DNA from: a virus
Strand: one strand, 5' to 3'
DNA: 64,000 nt
Virus record (IMG/VR): IMGVR_UViG_3300034101_005859
Coordinates: 1-64,000 of that record
Made by a program: the position numbers and the translations under genes. Numbering within the stretch: the stretch's first letter is position 1; the number at the start of each line of letters is the position of its first letter. This document shows positions 8,086-16,431 of the stretch, one piece after another. Below the pieces are notes generated by a model, which worked only from the letters and a program-made list of their open reading frames with translations, did no database searches and had not been told where the DNA came from.

Positions 8086-10110
8086 TTATTTTTGTTGAAT
8101 TAAATCAGTTGCGTGAGGATCTCTTTGCCAAGCGTAGCCAAACTGTGTTAGATCATCCTTGAGTTTTCTTGCAAGTCTAAAGGCTAACTCTTTATCGCCT
8201 TTTCTTCGTGCTGAGTTAATTTGTATTTCAGCATCATTGATCATTTGTCTTGGAATGGCGATCTGACTAGAATTATCTACTTTTCCGTATTTTGTTCCAT
8301 CGAATGATTGTCCGTATCCTTCAACCATTTTTGGCATAACTGGCTTTGGAGCCATTGGGTTGTGGAGGTTTGGCCAAGTATCCTTCTGGAAACTTCCAAG
8401 ACCTTCATCATCGATTACACTTTTTTCTTTCATTTTTGCGAATAATGATTTTGGCGTGAATGGATTTTGAACATTTGGCCAAGTGTCTTTGCCATAGTTT
8501 GCAAGGGCGTTGTGTCCCATTTCATTTGAGTTGCCGTGATAAGACTTGCCATCGCTAACAGGAGCGGCATCTCTCCAGTCGCCGCTATTGTTAGAAGGAA
8601 CAGCATACTGCTTTGCGTTCCACTTGGTCATTGAGTTGTCGCCAAGAGCGTCAATTTCGACACCTTGATCCCATCCTTTTTGTGAATGATCTCCACCTTC
8701 GCTCTCGATGAGTTCTGCGAGGAAGTCAGCGATTGATTCAGCGAGTTCCATGTCTGGAAGTCTGGTTGAGTTCATAATTGCATAACATTCACGCATCATA
8801 TCGGCAACTTCGACTCTTGTTGCTTCATCTCCGCTTTCGTTTGCGATGCGGTAGATGTCGTTGAGTGCGCTGTAAAGGTCGCCAAAGATGCGAACTTCGT
8901 TGTTGTGGTTTTCATCAAGCTGGTTGAACAAATTCTGTGAAACGCTTGAAAATTCACGATAAGCGTCTTCGCAGTCATTGCAGTCGCTGCTTACATCCTT
9001 GCCGTATCCAGCGAGGTGTGCAATCTTGCGAACTCTATCGGTGAACACATTGTGTGCTGTGCGAAGAATTGCTTCTGCCATGAATGAGCAAGTATCGTCA
9101 TCGTAATTGCTGACGCTTGCTGAAGACAAAGCTGAGTCAATCTGCTGTGCAAGTTCTGTTTCGCTGATGTAAAGAATGTCTGGCCATCTGGAAACTATTG
9201 CCTCAAGGGTTTCTTCAAGAGCCCTGTTATCGCTGATATTGTTGTAACGCTTCAGATCAGACATGGCCTTGACGAAAGTTTGATCTTCACTGATATTCTT
9301 CATGTTTCCACGGAGAACTTTTAGTTCTGTGTCCATGGTCTTGAATCCCATGCTTAGAACTTTTCCTTCTTTACGGTTTTTGCTTGAAGGCATGGCCACT
9401 GCGCTTACATTGCCATTATCATCAGACTTGACTGCTGTTTCGCTGAGTACTGATCCATTTTCAACAAAATTGATGTATCCAAGAACATTCTCGCACATTC
9501 TTGCCCATTCCTTCATGGTTTTAGGCTTGAGCTTTGATGCATAGAACTTTGCCTTGCCGCTTTTTTTGCCCTTGGGGCGACCTAGCTTTGCTGCTCTTTC
9601 TGCTGGCGACATTCTGGAAATTTTTGCGTTGCGAGCAAGCTTTCTCTTAAGAATTGTTGCAGGGCTTTGCTTCTTGCCTGCGAGAGGTGATTTCTTCTTT
9701 CCGATCTTAACTGCTTCGTTTACAGACATTTCCCTCTTAACTGAAGGCATTGACATGTAAGACTCGAAAAGTTCACTTGCTGCGTTGTTGTCGTTCTCAA
9801 GAAGCTTGTCGATCATAACGCTGATTGTTTGGCGGGCTGCTGACTTTGCGCTTTCTTCTTCAACAACAAGGAGTTCAATGTTTTCAAGAATCACCTGATT
9901 GTCGGAGACAGTATAGGTGGCATGAATAAAATTGTCGTCTGATGTCTTATAAGTAACATCAGATTCACCAAATGCGTGAAGTTGTACTTCGTCAAGTCCG
10001 AGGCTTGCCGCAAGTAATTCTTCAGCTTCAATGAGTTCCTTTTCCACATGTGTCAATGAGCTTTCTTCAAGATTCTTGAAGACATCGTAAGAAATAAGTT
10101 TTCTCTTCAT
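8086..10110 (-). CDS. Large head-region protein, possible prohead core/internal protein
   Basis: 674 residues, not recognised as a named family. Its position between portal and prohead protease matches the place of T4 core proteins gp67/gp68, so a prohead core or internal role is likely. A basic segment at ~140-200 (KKKSPLAGKKQSP, GRPKGKKSGKAK) could bind DNA. Residues ~260-460 are acidic and helical. Near the C-terminus a unit occurs twice, with core KDTWPNVQNP and KDTWPNLHNP followed by PK and a short Lys/Met stretch. The end is helical again (INSARRKGDKELAFRLARK). GGAG precedes ATG 10110. It is the first gene of the block downstream of the structured intergenic region at 10111-10341. Confidence 0.7.
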   Translation of the reverse strand: MKRKLISYDVFKNLEESSLTHVEKELIEAEELLAASLGLDEVQLHAFGESDVTYKTSDDNFIHATYTVSDNQVILENIELLVVEEESAKSAARQTISVMIDKLLENDNNAASELFESYMSMPSVKREMSVNEAVKIGKKKSPLAGKKQSPATILKRKLARNAKISRMSPAERAAKLGRPKGKKSGKAKFYASKLKPKTMKEWARMCENVLGYINFVENGSVLSETAVKSDDNGNVSAVAMPSSKNRKEGKVLSMGFKTMDTELKVLRGNMKNISEDQTFVKAMSDLKRYNNISDNRALEETLEAIVSRWPDILYISETELAQQIDSALSSASVSNYDDDTCSFMAEAILRTAHNVFTDRVRKIAHLAGYGKDVSSDCNDCEDAYREFSSVSQNLFNQLDENHNNEVRIFGDLYSALNDIYRIANESGDEATRVEVADMMRECYAIMNSTRLPDMELAESIADFLAELIESEGGDHSQKGWDQGVEIDALGDNSMTKWNAKQYAVPSNNSGDWRDAAPVSDGKSYHGNSNEMGHNALANYGKDTWPNVQNPFTPKSLFAKMKEKSVIDDEGLGSFQKDTWPNLHNPMAPKPVMPKMVEGYGQSFDGTKYGKVDNSSQIAIPRQMINDAEIQINSARRKGDKELAFRLARKLKDDLTQFGYAWQRDPHATDLIQQK

Positions 10111-10153
10111 ATTGATTTCTCCGGTTTCTTAGACCACCTGACTCCCTCTACTT

Positions 10154-10174
10154 ATCCGTTATAATTCAACGGAT
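10154..10174. promoter_or_regulatory. 21-bp palindrome ATCCGTT-N7-AACGGAT (operator/promoter candidate)
   Basis: Perfect 7-bp arms around ATAATTC, between two divergent genes. The same 7-7-7 layout with closely related arms and an AT core recurs at 18365-18385, again between divergent genes. It could be the site of a dimeric regulator overlapping a -10-like TATAAT. Confidence 0.5.
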
Positions 10175-10187
10175 TACAAAACATTTC

Positions 10188-10248
10188 ATGCGGTTCGGCT
10201 CTTTCCGATGAGAGTATGTATACTTCATGCTTAAATTTTGAACCGCAT
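10188..10248. other. Long inverted repeat in divergent intergenic region
   Basis: ATGCGGTTC (10188-10196) pairs with GAACCGCAT (10240-10248) across a 43-base loop that itself contains the near-palindrome AGTATGTATACT. A T-rich run (AATTGTTTTTATTTT) follows on the plus strand. This could be a structured RNA, leader or terminator. The 231-base gap 10111-10341 otherwise holds no gene. Confidence 0.4.
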
Positions 10249-10341
10249 AATTGTTTTTATTTTCACTCTATCACCTTGTGACAGATTACTAATCCAACAT
10301 CATATATAAGTATGCAACAACTTGTAAAATTGGACAAATAA

Positions 10342-10704
10342 ATGAAAACATTTCAGCAATATTTGAATATAAAGGAGATTGCCTCCTACGATCACGAACC
10401 AATTCACAACAAGAAAAATGACATGGATCAAAATTCATTGGCTTCTTTAGAGGTTGTCAAAAGGGCTATTAAGAAGATCATGGAAATCAAACCTCAAGAA
10501 TTGGTCGCTTTTTTGAATCAGCATAGGAATGATCCTGAAATAAAAGAAATTTTGAATGATTACAAGCTGGATTCTTTTCAAAATATAGGTAGAAAACATC
10601 ATGGTGGTATGAATGATGATAAAGGTTTGGGCAATTTTGACGGTATAAAGCCGAATGATGATGAGTTATATCCAAACGCAGCAGATGGCTATACGGCTCA
10701 CTGA
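10342..10704 (+). CDS. Hypothetical protein
   Basis: 120 residues, starting MKTFQQYLNIKEIA, a style common among small T4-like phage proteins. The middle is helical and mixed-charge (EVVKRAIKKIMEIKPQELVAFLNQ) and the end is Gly/Asp/Asn-rich with several His. It has no recognised domain and only a weak ribosome site. It precedes the YiiX-like gene by 9 bases and both are probably one transcript ending at the terminator at 11363. Confidence 0.6.
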   Translation: MKTFQQYLNIKEIASYDHEPIHNKKNDMDQNSLASLEVVKRAIKKIMEIKPQELVAFLNQHRNDPEIKEILNDYKLDSFQNIGRKHHGGMNDDKGLGNFDGIKPNDDELYPNAADGYTAH

Positions 10705-10713
10705 GAGATTAAT

Positions 10714-11364
10714 ATGATTAAACTTGGTCCTCTTTACGAAAAAAGAAAAGAAATAGTTAGTTTATTGAAATCTTTGCCACTTAAAAATGGAGACATCGTA
10801 TACAACGCCGCTAATGTTCCCGGTCCATTCGGAATACCATTTTCTAAACTGATTCAATATTTTACAAATTCACCATATTCACATGGAACTTGCATTCTTG
10901 TCGAAGAAGGTGAAACATATGCAGTTGATGTATCAGATTGGGGAACAAGAAAATTGCGTTTGATAGACTGGTTTGATGATTGGCAAATGACTGAATTTTG
11001 TGTTTATCGTTTGAAGAATAGATCATTTTTGGATGATGAGTGTTTTAAGAAAAATATTTATAAATTTTTGGAAGAAGATCCAAGTTATGATTTTAATTTT
11101 AATGATTCTTCAAATTTTTATTGCACTGAATCTGTAAAGTGGATATATGGAAAATGCGGATATGATTTGGGTGGTTCATATTTGTTGAAGGATATTGTTC
11201 CTTGGTGGTTTTATTACATGATTTTGGGCGGAAACTTTTTCACTAAGATTTTTTCTGGAGCATCATTACCCACCAAAATTCCAATTTCAATTGTTGGAAA
11301 TGAAAAAAAAGGAATGAGGGCAAGTAACTTGACTGAATGTGTCTTGAAATATCCAGTCAAATAA
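10714..11364 (+). CDS. YiiX-like permuted NlpC/P60 papain-fold hydrolase
   Basis: 216 residues. The order His first, Cys later is that of the circularly permuted YiiX/DUF830 papain-like group. Segments: KNGDIVYNAAN, then FSKLIQYFTNSPYSHGTCILVEE carrying the likely catalytic His in SH, and later NFYCTESVKWIYG carrying the Cys in YCTES. Members hydrolyse amide or ester bonds in peptidoglycan peptides or lipids. No signal peptide is seen, so action would be cytoplasmic, on the virion, or after lysis. It is one of the eight peptidase-fold genes in this half of the window. Confidence 0.72.
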   Translation: MIKLGPLYEKRKEIVSLLKSLPLKNGDIVYNAANVPGPFGIPFSKLIQYFTNSPYSHGTCILVEEGETYAVDVSDWGTRKLRLIDWFDDWQMTEFCVYRLKNRSFLDDECFKKNIYKFLEEDPSYDFNFNDSSNFYCTESVKWIYGKCGYDLGGSYLLKDIVPWWFYYMILGGNFFTKIFSGASLPTKIPISIVGNEKKGMRASNLTECVLKYPVK

Positions 11365-11398
11365 AAAACACCCAACTTTTTGAGTTGGGTGTTTTTTT
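11363..11398. terminator. Bidirectional rho-independent terminator
   Basis: CACCCAACT / AGTTGGGTG stem with a 5-base loop, flanked by an A-run on one side and T7 on the other, so it works on both strands. It lies between the convergent genes ending at 11364 (+) and 11428 (-). Confidence 0.85.
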
Positions 11399-11427
11399 GA
11401 TTTTTTAAGATTTGAAATTCTTATAAT

Positions 11428-11709
11428 TTAATATTTTTCGCCAAGATCGGTGAGAATTTCTTCAATTTGTTGTTGACTTAGTTTAATATGCACCATTGCG
11501 CCCTTTGAAGAAAGAATTAATTCACTGCCATGAATTACTGCGTGAACCTCTCCAAGCTCATGAGTGCCATGAGATGAATAAGGTGCGGCTTTTCCAGTTG
11601 GATCAAATCTATTAGGACCACCAGTCATAAGAGCTTCGTGATACTGTGCTTCTGTGATGATTCCGCACAGATACTGTGCCTTTAATTTGCTTGCAATTTT
11701 CTTGTTCAT
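11428..11709 (-). CDS. Hypothetical small protein
   Basis: 93 residues. The N-terminal helix KLKAQYLCGIITEAQYHEAL resembles short oligomerisation helices of the SHOCT kind, but this is weak. The C-terminus is beta then helix (AVIHGSELILSSKG, LSQQQIEEILTDLGEKY). Strong AGGAGAAG ribosome site. An ATAAATA box at 11736-11742 is placed as a late promoter. Confidence 0.6.
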   Translation of the reverse strand: MNKKIASKLKAQYLCGIITEAQYHEALMTGGPNRFDPTGKAAPYSSHGTHELGEVHAVIHGSELILSSKGAMVHIKLSQQQIEEILTDLGEKY

Positions 11710-11735
11710 ACTTCTCCTGAATTAAGGGGATGAAT

Positions 11736-11742
11736 TATTTAT
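11736..11742 (-). promoter_or_regulatory. ATAAATA late-promoter-like box
   Basis: Minus-strand ATAAATA 27 bases before ATG 11709, leaving room for a short leader with the AGGAG site. Same box as upstream of several other minus-strand genes. Confidence 0.45.
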
Positions 11743-11768
11743 TCTTCATTTTTTTTTTTTAAGAAAAT

Positions 11769-12026
11769 TCATTTTTTTGTGAACCAAAATTTATTTGCTT
11801 CTTGCAATGACTTATCTGTAATTTCGTAACCTGAATTATCGCCAATCACTGCATCGACATTGCAATGAGGGCATAAGCATGTTTTTTGATTATCTGTGTA
11901 AGATTTTATTTCACTAATTTGAAAAATTTTTCCACAATACATGCATCCAGCTTGTTTAGATGATTCAACTATTGCACGATTTTTCATCGTGACTGTTGGC
12001 AATTGGGAAACACTAATTTTAATCAT
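11769..12026 (-). CDS. Small zinc-ribbon protein
   Basis: 85 residues with paired cysteines CMYCGK and CLCPHCNVDAVIGDNSG, forming a zinc ribbon. The CPHC...DAVIGD block is typical of a small, widespread family of unknown function in bacteria and phages. Its start overlaps the portal stop as TAATG, so it is translated with the portal. It may act as an assembly or regulatory factor (inference). Confidence 0.7.
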   Translation of the reverse strand: MIKISVSQLPTVTMKNRAIVESSKQAGCMYCGKIFQISEIKSYTDNQKTCLCPHCNVDAVIGDNSGYEITDKSLQEANKFWFTKK

Positions 12027-14533
12027 TATTCACCTACGCTATAATCGATGTCTTCTATATCGGACTCTGATTCATAATCTTGTAGTTCAAGATCAAATTT
12101 TTTGACATCATCGCTGCTTGGTTCAGGCAAGATCGTTGGTTCAGATCCAGCTTGTTTAGGGGATTCTCCGCCTTCTGGAGGTGATGGCAATCCTTCTGGA
12201 GGCATAGGAGGCTGTTCTCCTTCTGGACCGGGCATCGGTGATGGGCCTCCCGGTGTAGATCCCAATTCTGGCTGATCTTGGCCTTCTTCTTGACCGGGAA
12301 TACCGACACCCAAAAGTTGTGGGTTTTGGGCCAATACTTGAAGCTTGAGATCTTCAAGCTTTTGAATCTTGAGTCTTGCGAGCATTTCATCTGCTTCATC
12401 ATTGTGATACTTGAGTATCTTAGTCATGATGTCATAGTCTGACATAAGCTGACTACTTTTGAGAGTACCAGCATTTCCATAACGGGCATTAACAACTTCG
12501 GCACGAGAAAGTTCTCTCCAATCGCTTGGAGGAGTCATTTTGACACGAAGGTCACGATAGTTTTCTTGTGGGAAACCTCTTAAAGCAAGATGCCTTTCTG
12601 CCAATTCAAGAAGTCCGTCTTCAAAGTGACTTTGTAGTCTTTCAATCATTCTTGCAAATTTGACATCTTGCGATGAAAGTGTAATCCTAGTTGCACCGGG
12701 GTCTTCATTGTTAAAATAATTCTTTGGAAAATTAAGTGCTGTCAGAAGTTTGTTTCGGAAATATACAGCATCATCAATTTCACCAAGATTCTCAGCACCG
12801 GGAAGAGTATCGATTCTTGTTCCACTATTTGGCCTGACAGGCAACCAATAATCTTCATCTTGCGCTGGTGGCATCCATCTTTCATCGACGGCATTTGCGC
12901 CAACACCACCACTACTATTAGCGACCTTTCTTTTGCGGAATTGATCCTTCATGCGATCCATAAATGCTTCGGCTTTGAATGGAGGTAATTGACCTACATC
13001 TATGTAGAAAACACGCCTTTCCGGCGCTCGAGTCAATCTGTAAACGACCATAGCATCTTCTAGTAATCTGAGGCTATGTGCTGGGGCTCTTGCTGGTTCT
13101 ATAAGGCTTTGGCCGTATGGATAAAAAGTTTTTCTATCATCTCCAATTCGGAAATGAACAACTTGGCTTGGAGCGAATCTGATTGCTGTCGTTTGGTTTA
13201 GTTCGGTATCGGTGAGTTCTACTGGTGATCCTCTAACTATTGCTTGATAATCTGGTCCTTCTTTTGATTGTTGGTATTCGATTACTCTTCCTTTTACTGT
13301 TTCGATTCGATACATTGTTTCGACAGGTAATGGTAGACATCTGTAGATGCCTTCTTTTGGATTGTCGGGATTTATTATAATTTCAACGAAGAAGTCACCA
13401 AATATGCAAAGGTTTTTGAACCAAGTCCAGCCATGACGATTTAGATTTAGCATCCTTCTGTTGAGGAAAAGGAATTCAATTTCTTCTTTGACATCCATGT
13501 TTTCAGATGTCACTTTGAGGATATTGCCGCTTTCATCTCTTTGGCAGTTATGAAGAATGACTGAATCTGTGGCGAAGCACTTGTGTTTTTCTACTGAAAG
13601 GTCGTATACTTCTTGTTCTGGTCCGGGTGATACTCCAACTACTCTTCTTGATTCTCCAAGTCCGTGCAATCTTTTGACTTCTTTGTAAGAAAATCCTTCT
13701 TTGTGCATTCTGTCTTCTATTGTGTGCCAATCCATTTCTATTTGTTGTGATATTTGTCTGGTTGTCAGTCCACCGGCTATCATGCGGCATGCACGATTAA
13801 CAATTTGGTAGTCACGGGTTGTTTTTCCAGTTTTCCAATCATCAATAAATTGTCTTTCGTGAATCCATCCTTTGGCAAATGAAAACAATCTTGGGTATTG
13901 GGAATGTTTTATTTTAGTGATATGTGTTTGTGCTGGAACACGGTAGAATGGCATGAGTTCGTCGCCAAACTTTAGTTTTCCTGTTTCTGTCCATTCGCCA
14001 TTTTTGAGAAGGACACGATGATCTTCTGTTGCGGTATAGGTTGATCCGTTGTCTAGTGTTATTTTTATAGTTGGTGCCGTTTTAACAATTCTTGGGTCGT
14101 ATGCCCAACCTAGGGTATAGTCTTTCTTTTCAAAGTCGTAGCAATAGACAAGAAAACGCTCATCTTTTTTGGTTTCAGCAAGATGTTTAATAGTTGTGAA
14201 ACCAAAAGGTGTGGATATCTTAGTATCTCCAGATATACATGCTTCGTCTGAATATACTGTCATTGACATTTCAATTTCTGGCACATTTCTGAGTCTTTCG
14301 TACTCTTTGTAGCGCATGGCACGATTTGACAGTGTGGTGGTGTCAATCATGTCGTTGGTCTGACGGTAGCTGGACATACCGCCGCTTACTTGACCATTGT
14401 TGATATCTGCGCCTAATGCTTCTGGTTGGCTAATTCCTGCCGAGATGAATTGCCTAGGGTCTTTGCGGCGAGACAAAGGGTCTGGTTCTGCCGAAAAGTT
14501 AAAAATTTTGAAAAAGTCTGACCAAATTGGCAT
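12026..14533 (-). CDS. Portal protein (gp20 type) interrupted by an in-frame intein
   Basis: 835 residues as translated; about 604 after removal of a 231-residue intein (residues 99-329). The extein parts are portal-like: RQFISAGISQPEA, PEIEMSMTVYSDEA before the insertion, then LLEDAMVVYRLTRAPERRVF, DYWLPVRPNSGTRID, and GEIDDAVYFRNKLLTALNFP, all gp20 signatures. The portal dodecamer forms the DNA entry vertex. The C-terminus is Pro/Gly/Glu-rich and acidic, ~100 residues, unusual for gp20. AAAGG precedes ATG 14533. It heads the head-gene strand, with protease, scaffold and capsid following downstream. Confidence 0.93.
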   Translation of the reverse strand: MPIWSDFFKIFNFSAEPDPLSRRKDPRQFISAGISQPEALGADINNGQVSGGMSSYRQTNDMIDTTTLSNRAMRYKEYERLRNVPEIEMSMTVYSDEACISGDTKISTPFGFTTIKHLAETKKDERFLVYCYDFEKKDYTLGWAYDPRIVKTAPTIKITLDNGSTYTATEDHRVLLKNGEWTETGKLKFGDELMPFYRVPAQTHITKIKHSQYPRLFSFAKGWIHERQFIDDWKTGKTTRDYQIVNRACRMIAGGLTTRQISQQIEMDWHTIEDRMHKEGFSYKEVKRLHGLGESRRVVGVSPGPEQEVYDLSVEKHKCFATDSVILHNCQRDESGNILKVTSENMDVKEEIEFLFLNRRMLNLNRHGWTWFKNLCIFGDFFVEIIINPDNPKEGIYRCLPLPVETMYRIETVKGRVIEYQQSKEGPDYQAIVRGSPVELTDTELNQTTAIRFAPSQVVHFRIGDDRKTFYPYGQSLIEPARAPAHSLRLLEDAMVVYRLTRAPERRVFYIDVGQLPPFKAEAFMDRMKDQFRKRKVANSSGGVGANAVDERWMPPAQDEDYWLPVRPNSGTRIDTLPGAENLGEIDDAVYFRNKLLTALNFPKNYFNNEDPGATRITLSSQDVKFARMIERLQSHFEDGLLELAERHLALRGFPQENYRDLRVKMTPPSDWRELSRAEVVNARYGNAGTLKSSQLMSDYDIMTKILKYHNDEADEMLARLKIQKLEDLKLQVLAQNPQLLGVGIPGQEEGQDQPELGSTPGGPSPMPGPEGEQPPMPPEGLPSPPEGGESPKQAGSEPTILPEPSSDDVKKFDLELQDYESESDIEDIDYSVGE
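13547..14239 (-). other. Intein in the portal protein, with helix-turn-helix-like insert
   Basis: In-frame 231-residue protein intron. It starts with the nucleophile Cys99 in CISGDTKI (block A), has TATEDHRVLL (block B, with conserved His), and ends with EVYDLSVEKHKCFA and SVILHN (blocks F/G, terminal His-Asn329). The +1 extein residue is Cys330. All splicing residues are present, so it should be active. No LAGLIDADG or HNH motif is seen. The centre instead holds a helix-turn-helix-like segment (NRACRMIAGGLTTRQISQQI), perhaps a remnant of a DNA-binding homing module. The insertion follows the conserved YSDEA motif. Confidence 0.9.
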
Positions 14534-14599
14534 ACTGTGTACCTTTAACTCTTAATATGGATAGTTAGTTTTCTTTCTAATATTTCTCTCGGATGACCA

Positions 14600-15211
14600 A
14601 TGAAAAAAGTTATTTTCATATGTAGCCATTTATTTTCTGGTTCCAATCAATTATATGCCGCCATGCAACAAAATCCCCGCATTCAGGGATACAAGAGTAA
14701 AAATTTGAACAACTATGAATCAAGTATGAATATTATAAATTTGATGTCGTGCAGACACAAAGCCAATAATAATTCGGCTATTTTCATGGATGAAATTAAT
14801 TTTAATTATCAAATTTCAACTAAGAATGTTTATTCTTCATGCAAGTTTATTTATGTATTGAGAAGTCCAGAACAATGTATTCCGCAAATAATTTCTAATT
14901 TTGGTTATAGGCCTTTGAATGCTGTGAGGTATTACACATTTAGGTTGAGAAGAATTTGTGAAATGGCAAGAAATACTCCCGGTGCTGTTTTGTTGACTTT
15001 TGATGATTTGTTGAATGATAGAGGGGCTGATTTGATCAATGATTACTTAGAATTAGTAAAGCCAATTGATTTCAACCCCAATAATTTTGCTGTCTATAAA
15101 AATACTGTTAGTGATGACTTGCTGGGGTCAGTTCTCCGTTCGCAGGCTTGCGATAAGTATGAGCGATACCTGTATTTTTTGAAAAATCAATCTCTTCGTC
15201 GGCCACTGTGA
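14600..15211 (+). CDS. Sulfotransferase-like protein
   Basis: 203 residues. A P-loop-like start, KVIFICSHLFSGSNQLYAAM, matches the 5'-phosphosulfate binding loop of sulfotransferases, and KFIYVLRSPEQCIPQ matches the 3'-phosphate binding strand (R-S-P). These enzymes move sulfate from PAPS to glycans, lipids or proteins. The protein is shorter than most, with no obvious signal. The last ~100 bases overlap the convergent M14 gene, so one of the two 3' ends may be less well conserved. Confidence 0.6.
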   Translation: MKKVIFICSHLFSGSNQLYAAMQQNPRIQGYKSKNLNNYESSMNIINLMSCRHKANNNSAIFMDEINFNYQISTKNVYSSCKFIYVLRSPEQCIPQIISNFGYRPLNAVRYYTFRLRRICEMARNTPGAVLLTFDDLLNDRGADLINDYLELVKPIDFNPNNFAVYKNTVSDDLLGSVLRSQACDKYERYLYFLKNQSLRRPL

Positions 15212-16172
15212 ATGGGACAATAGGTGCTTCGTTGATGAAAAGCGAGATTGCGCCCTTTGTTTTATTGAACTCGTTGAGAATGTCTGAAAAAGATGGTTTG
15301 TGTTGATGTGTGCCGAATTCAATCACGACAGCCATTGATCCATTTCTGTAGAACCAATCAACTTCTGTTCCTTGTATTGGTCTGCTGTAAAGTTCTGCCG
15401 CATGAATTCTCTTATATCCTGTCATTTCTGACATTTTTCCAACAATTCTTGTGTAATCTTTTTCGTGAAATGATTTGTCATATCTGTCTCCGTATGGAGT
15501 AAGAATAAGTCTGCCAAATGTATGCCCAGAAATTACTGCTGATGGTCTTACTTTCCAGTAAAGATCGATTAGTGCAGCAACGCTTGGGCTGCTTTGATGA
15601 TTTGGAAATTTAGGGCTTGAAAAATCTCTGTTTGGATCAACTCCGTCAACCATTCTTGAGTCTGGATAGCTGTCTGGAGATACTACTGGAACAAAATATA
15701 AATCTCTAGTTTTGACAAGATCGGTTATTTCTCTGTTTTTATTGTATTGTTCCAATAAATTGCCAATATAGGCCATGACTATTCCAGATGCAAGAGGTTC
15801 ATTACCATGAATGCAGGCAGTAATTAGAACTTTTGGTTTTACTTTTTTTTCATCAGAATTGACACGAATGTAATAAAGGTCTGTTCCTTTTTTTGTTTTT
15901 CCATATTTTTCTACTTGAACTATTTCGCTTGCTTCTTCTTTCCATTTTTTGATTTGTTCTACTGTTTGCGGATAGGTTAAAAACTCTGGTATTTTTGTTG
16001 AAATATTAAAAGTTTTTAATTTTTCTGTTTCTTTTGATTGAATTTCAATTACTTCCGTCTCTTTTGGAGAGGAATTTATGATTATTTTAGAAGAAGACTT
16101 TTTATTGTAAGTGGCAAAAATAGCTGCCGAAAGCAGAAGGACGACAATTGTCTTAATAAGACTATTTTTCAT
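15108..16172 (-). CDS. Exported/anchored M14 zinc carboxypeptidase
   Basis: 354 residues from ATG 16172 (AAGGAG upstream; an earlier in-frame start at 16202 lacks one). Residues 5-21 are a hydrophobic signal or anchor (IKTIVVLLLSAAIFATY). Catalytic pieces of M14: H122/E125 in IHGNEP, R182 in DPNRDF, H217 in SGHTFGR, and E285 in VVIEFGTH. The zinc site is therefore complete. M14 enzymes trim C-terminal residues or split muropeptide bonds. The substrate cannot be told. An exported phage carboxypeptidase could act on periplasmic proteins or murein peptides. A TATATAGT box lies ~30 bases upstream. Confidence 0.85.
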   Translation of the reverse strand: MKNSLIKTIVVLLLSAAIFATYNKKSSSKIIINSSPKETEVIEIQSKETEKLKTFNISTKIPEFLTYPQTVEQIKKWKEEASEIVQVEKYGKTKKGTDLYYIRVNSDEKKVKPKVLITACIHGNEPLASGIVMAYIGNLLEQYNKNREITDLVKTRDLYFVPVVSPDSYPDSRMVDGVDPNRDFSSPKFPNHQSSPSVAALIDLYWKVRPSAVISGHTFGRLILTPYGDRYDKSFHEKDYTRIVGKMSEMTGYKRIHAAELYSRPIQGTEVDWFYRNGSMAVVIEFGTHQHKPSFSDILNEFNKTKGAISLFINEAPIVPFTVADEEIDFSKNTGIAHTYRKPANGELTPASHH

Positions 16173-16202
16173 AACACTCCTTGTTATAAAAGAATCCGAC
16201 AA

Positions 16203-16212
16203 ACTATATATC
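16203..16212. promoter_or_regulatory. ACTATATA box between divergent genes
   Basis: ACTATATATC between the minus-strand M14 gene and the plus-strand small gene at 16268. It is one base different from the identical 10-mers at 20591-20600 and 30098-30107. Confidence 0.35.
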
Positions 16213-16267
16213 GATTATGGAGCGATCTTTTTTCAATTGGTTACAAAAAAGAGAAAATTATGGAGGA

Positions 16268-16429
16268 ATGACTGGTGCGCCTTCTTTTGCGTCACCGGGG
16301 CCTGATGGATTTGGCTCTTCTGTTCCTACAACTGCAATGAACACATATATGTCTGATGAGAAGCCTCCTACTATTTTAGATAAAATGAAAAAAATGAAAA
16401 AGGGTTGTAATTGTAAGAATAAAAAGTGA
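16268..16429 (+). CDS. Small hypothetical protein with Lys/Cys tail
   Basis: 53 residues from ATG 16268, where GGAGG lies directly upstream; a longer in-frame version from 16217 has no ribosome site. The N-terminus is Gly/Pro/Ser-rich (MTGAPSFASPGPDGFG). The C-terminus is very basic with two Cys (KKMKKGCNCKNKK). No family was recognised. Confidence 0.55.
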   Translation: MTGAPSFASPGPDGFGSSVPTTAMNTYMSDEKPPTILDKMKKMKKGCNCKNKK

Positions 16430-16431
16430 TT

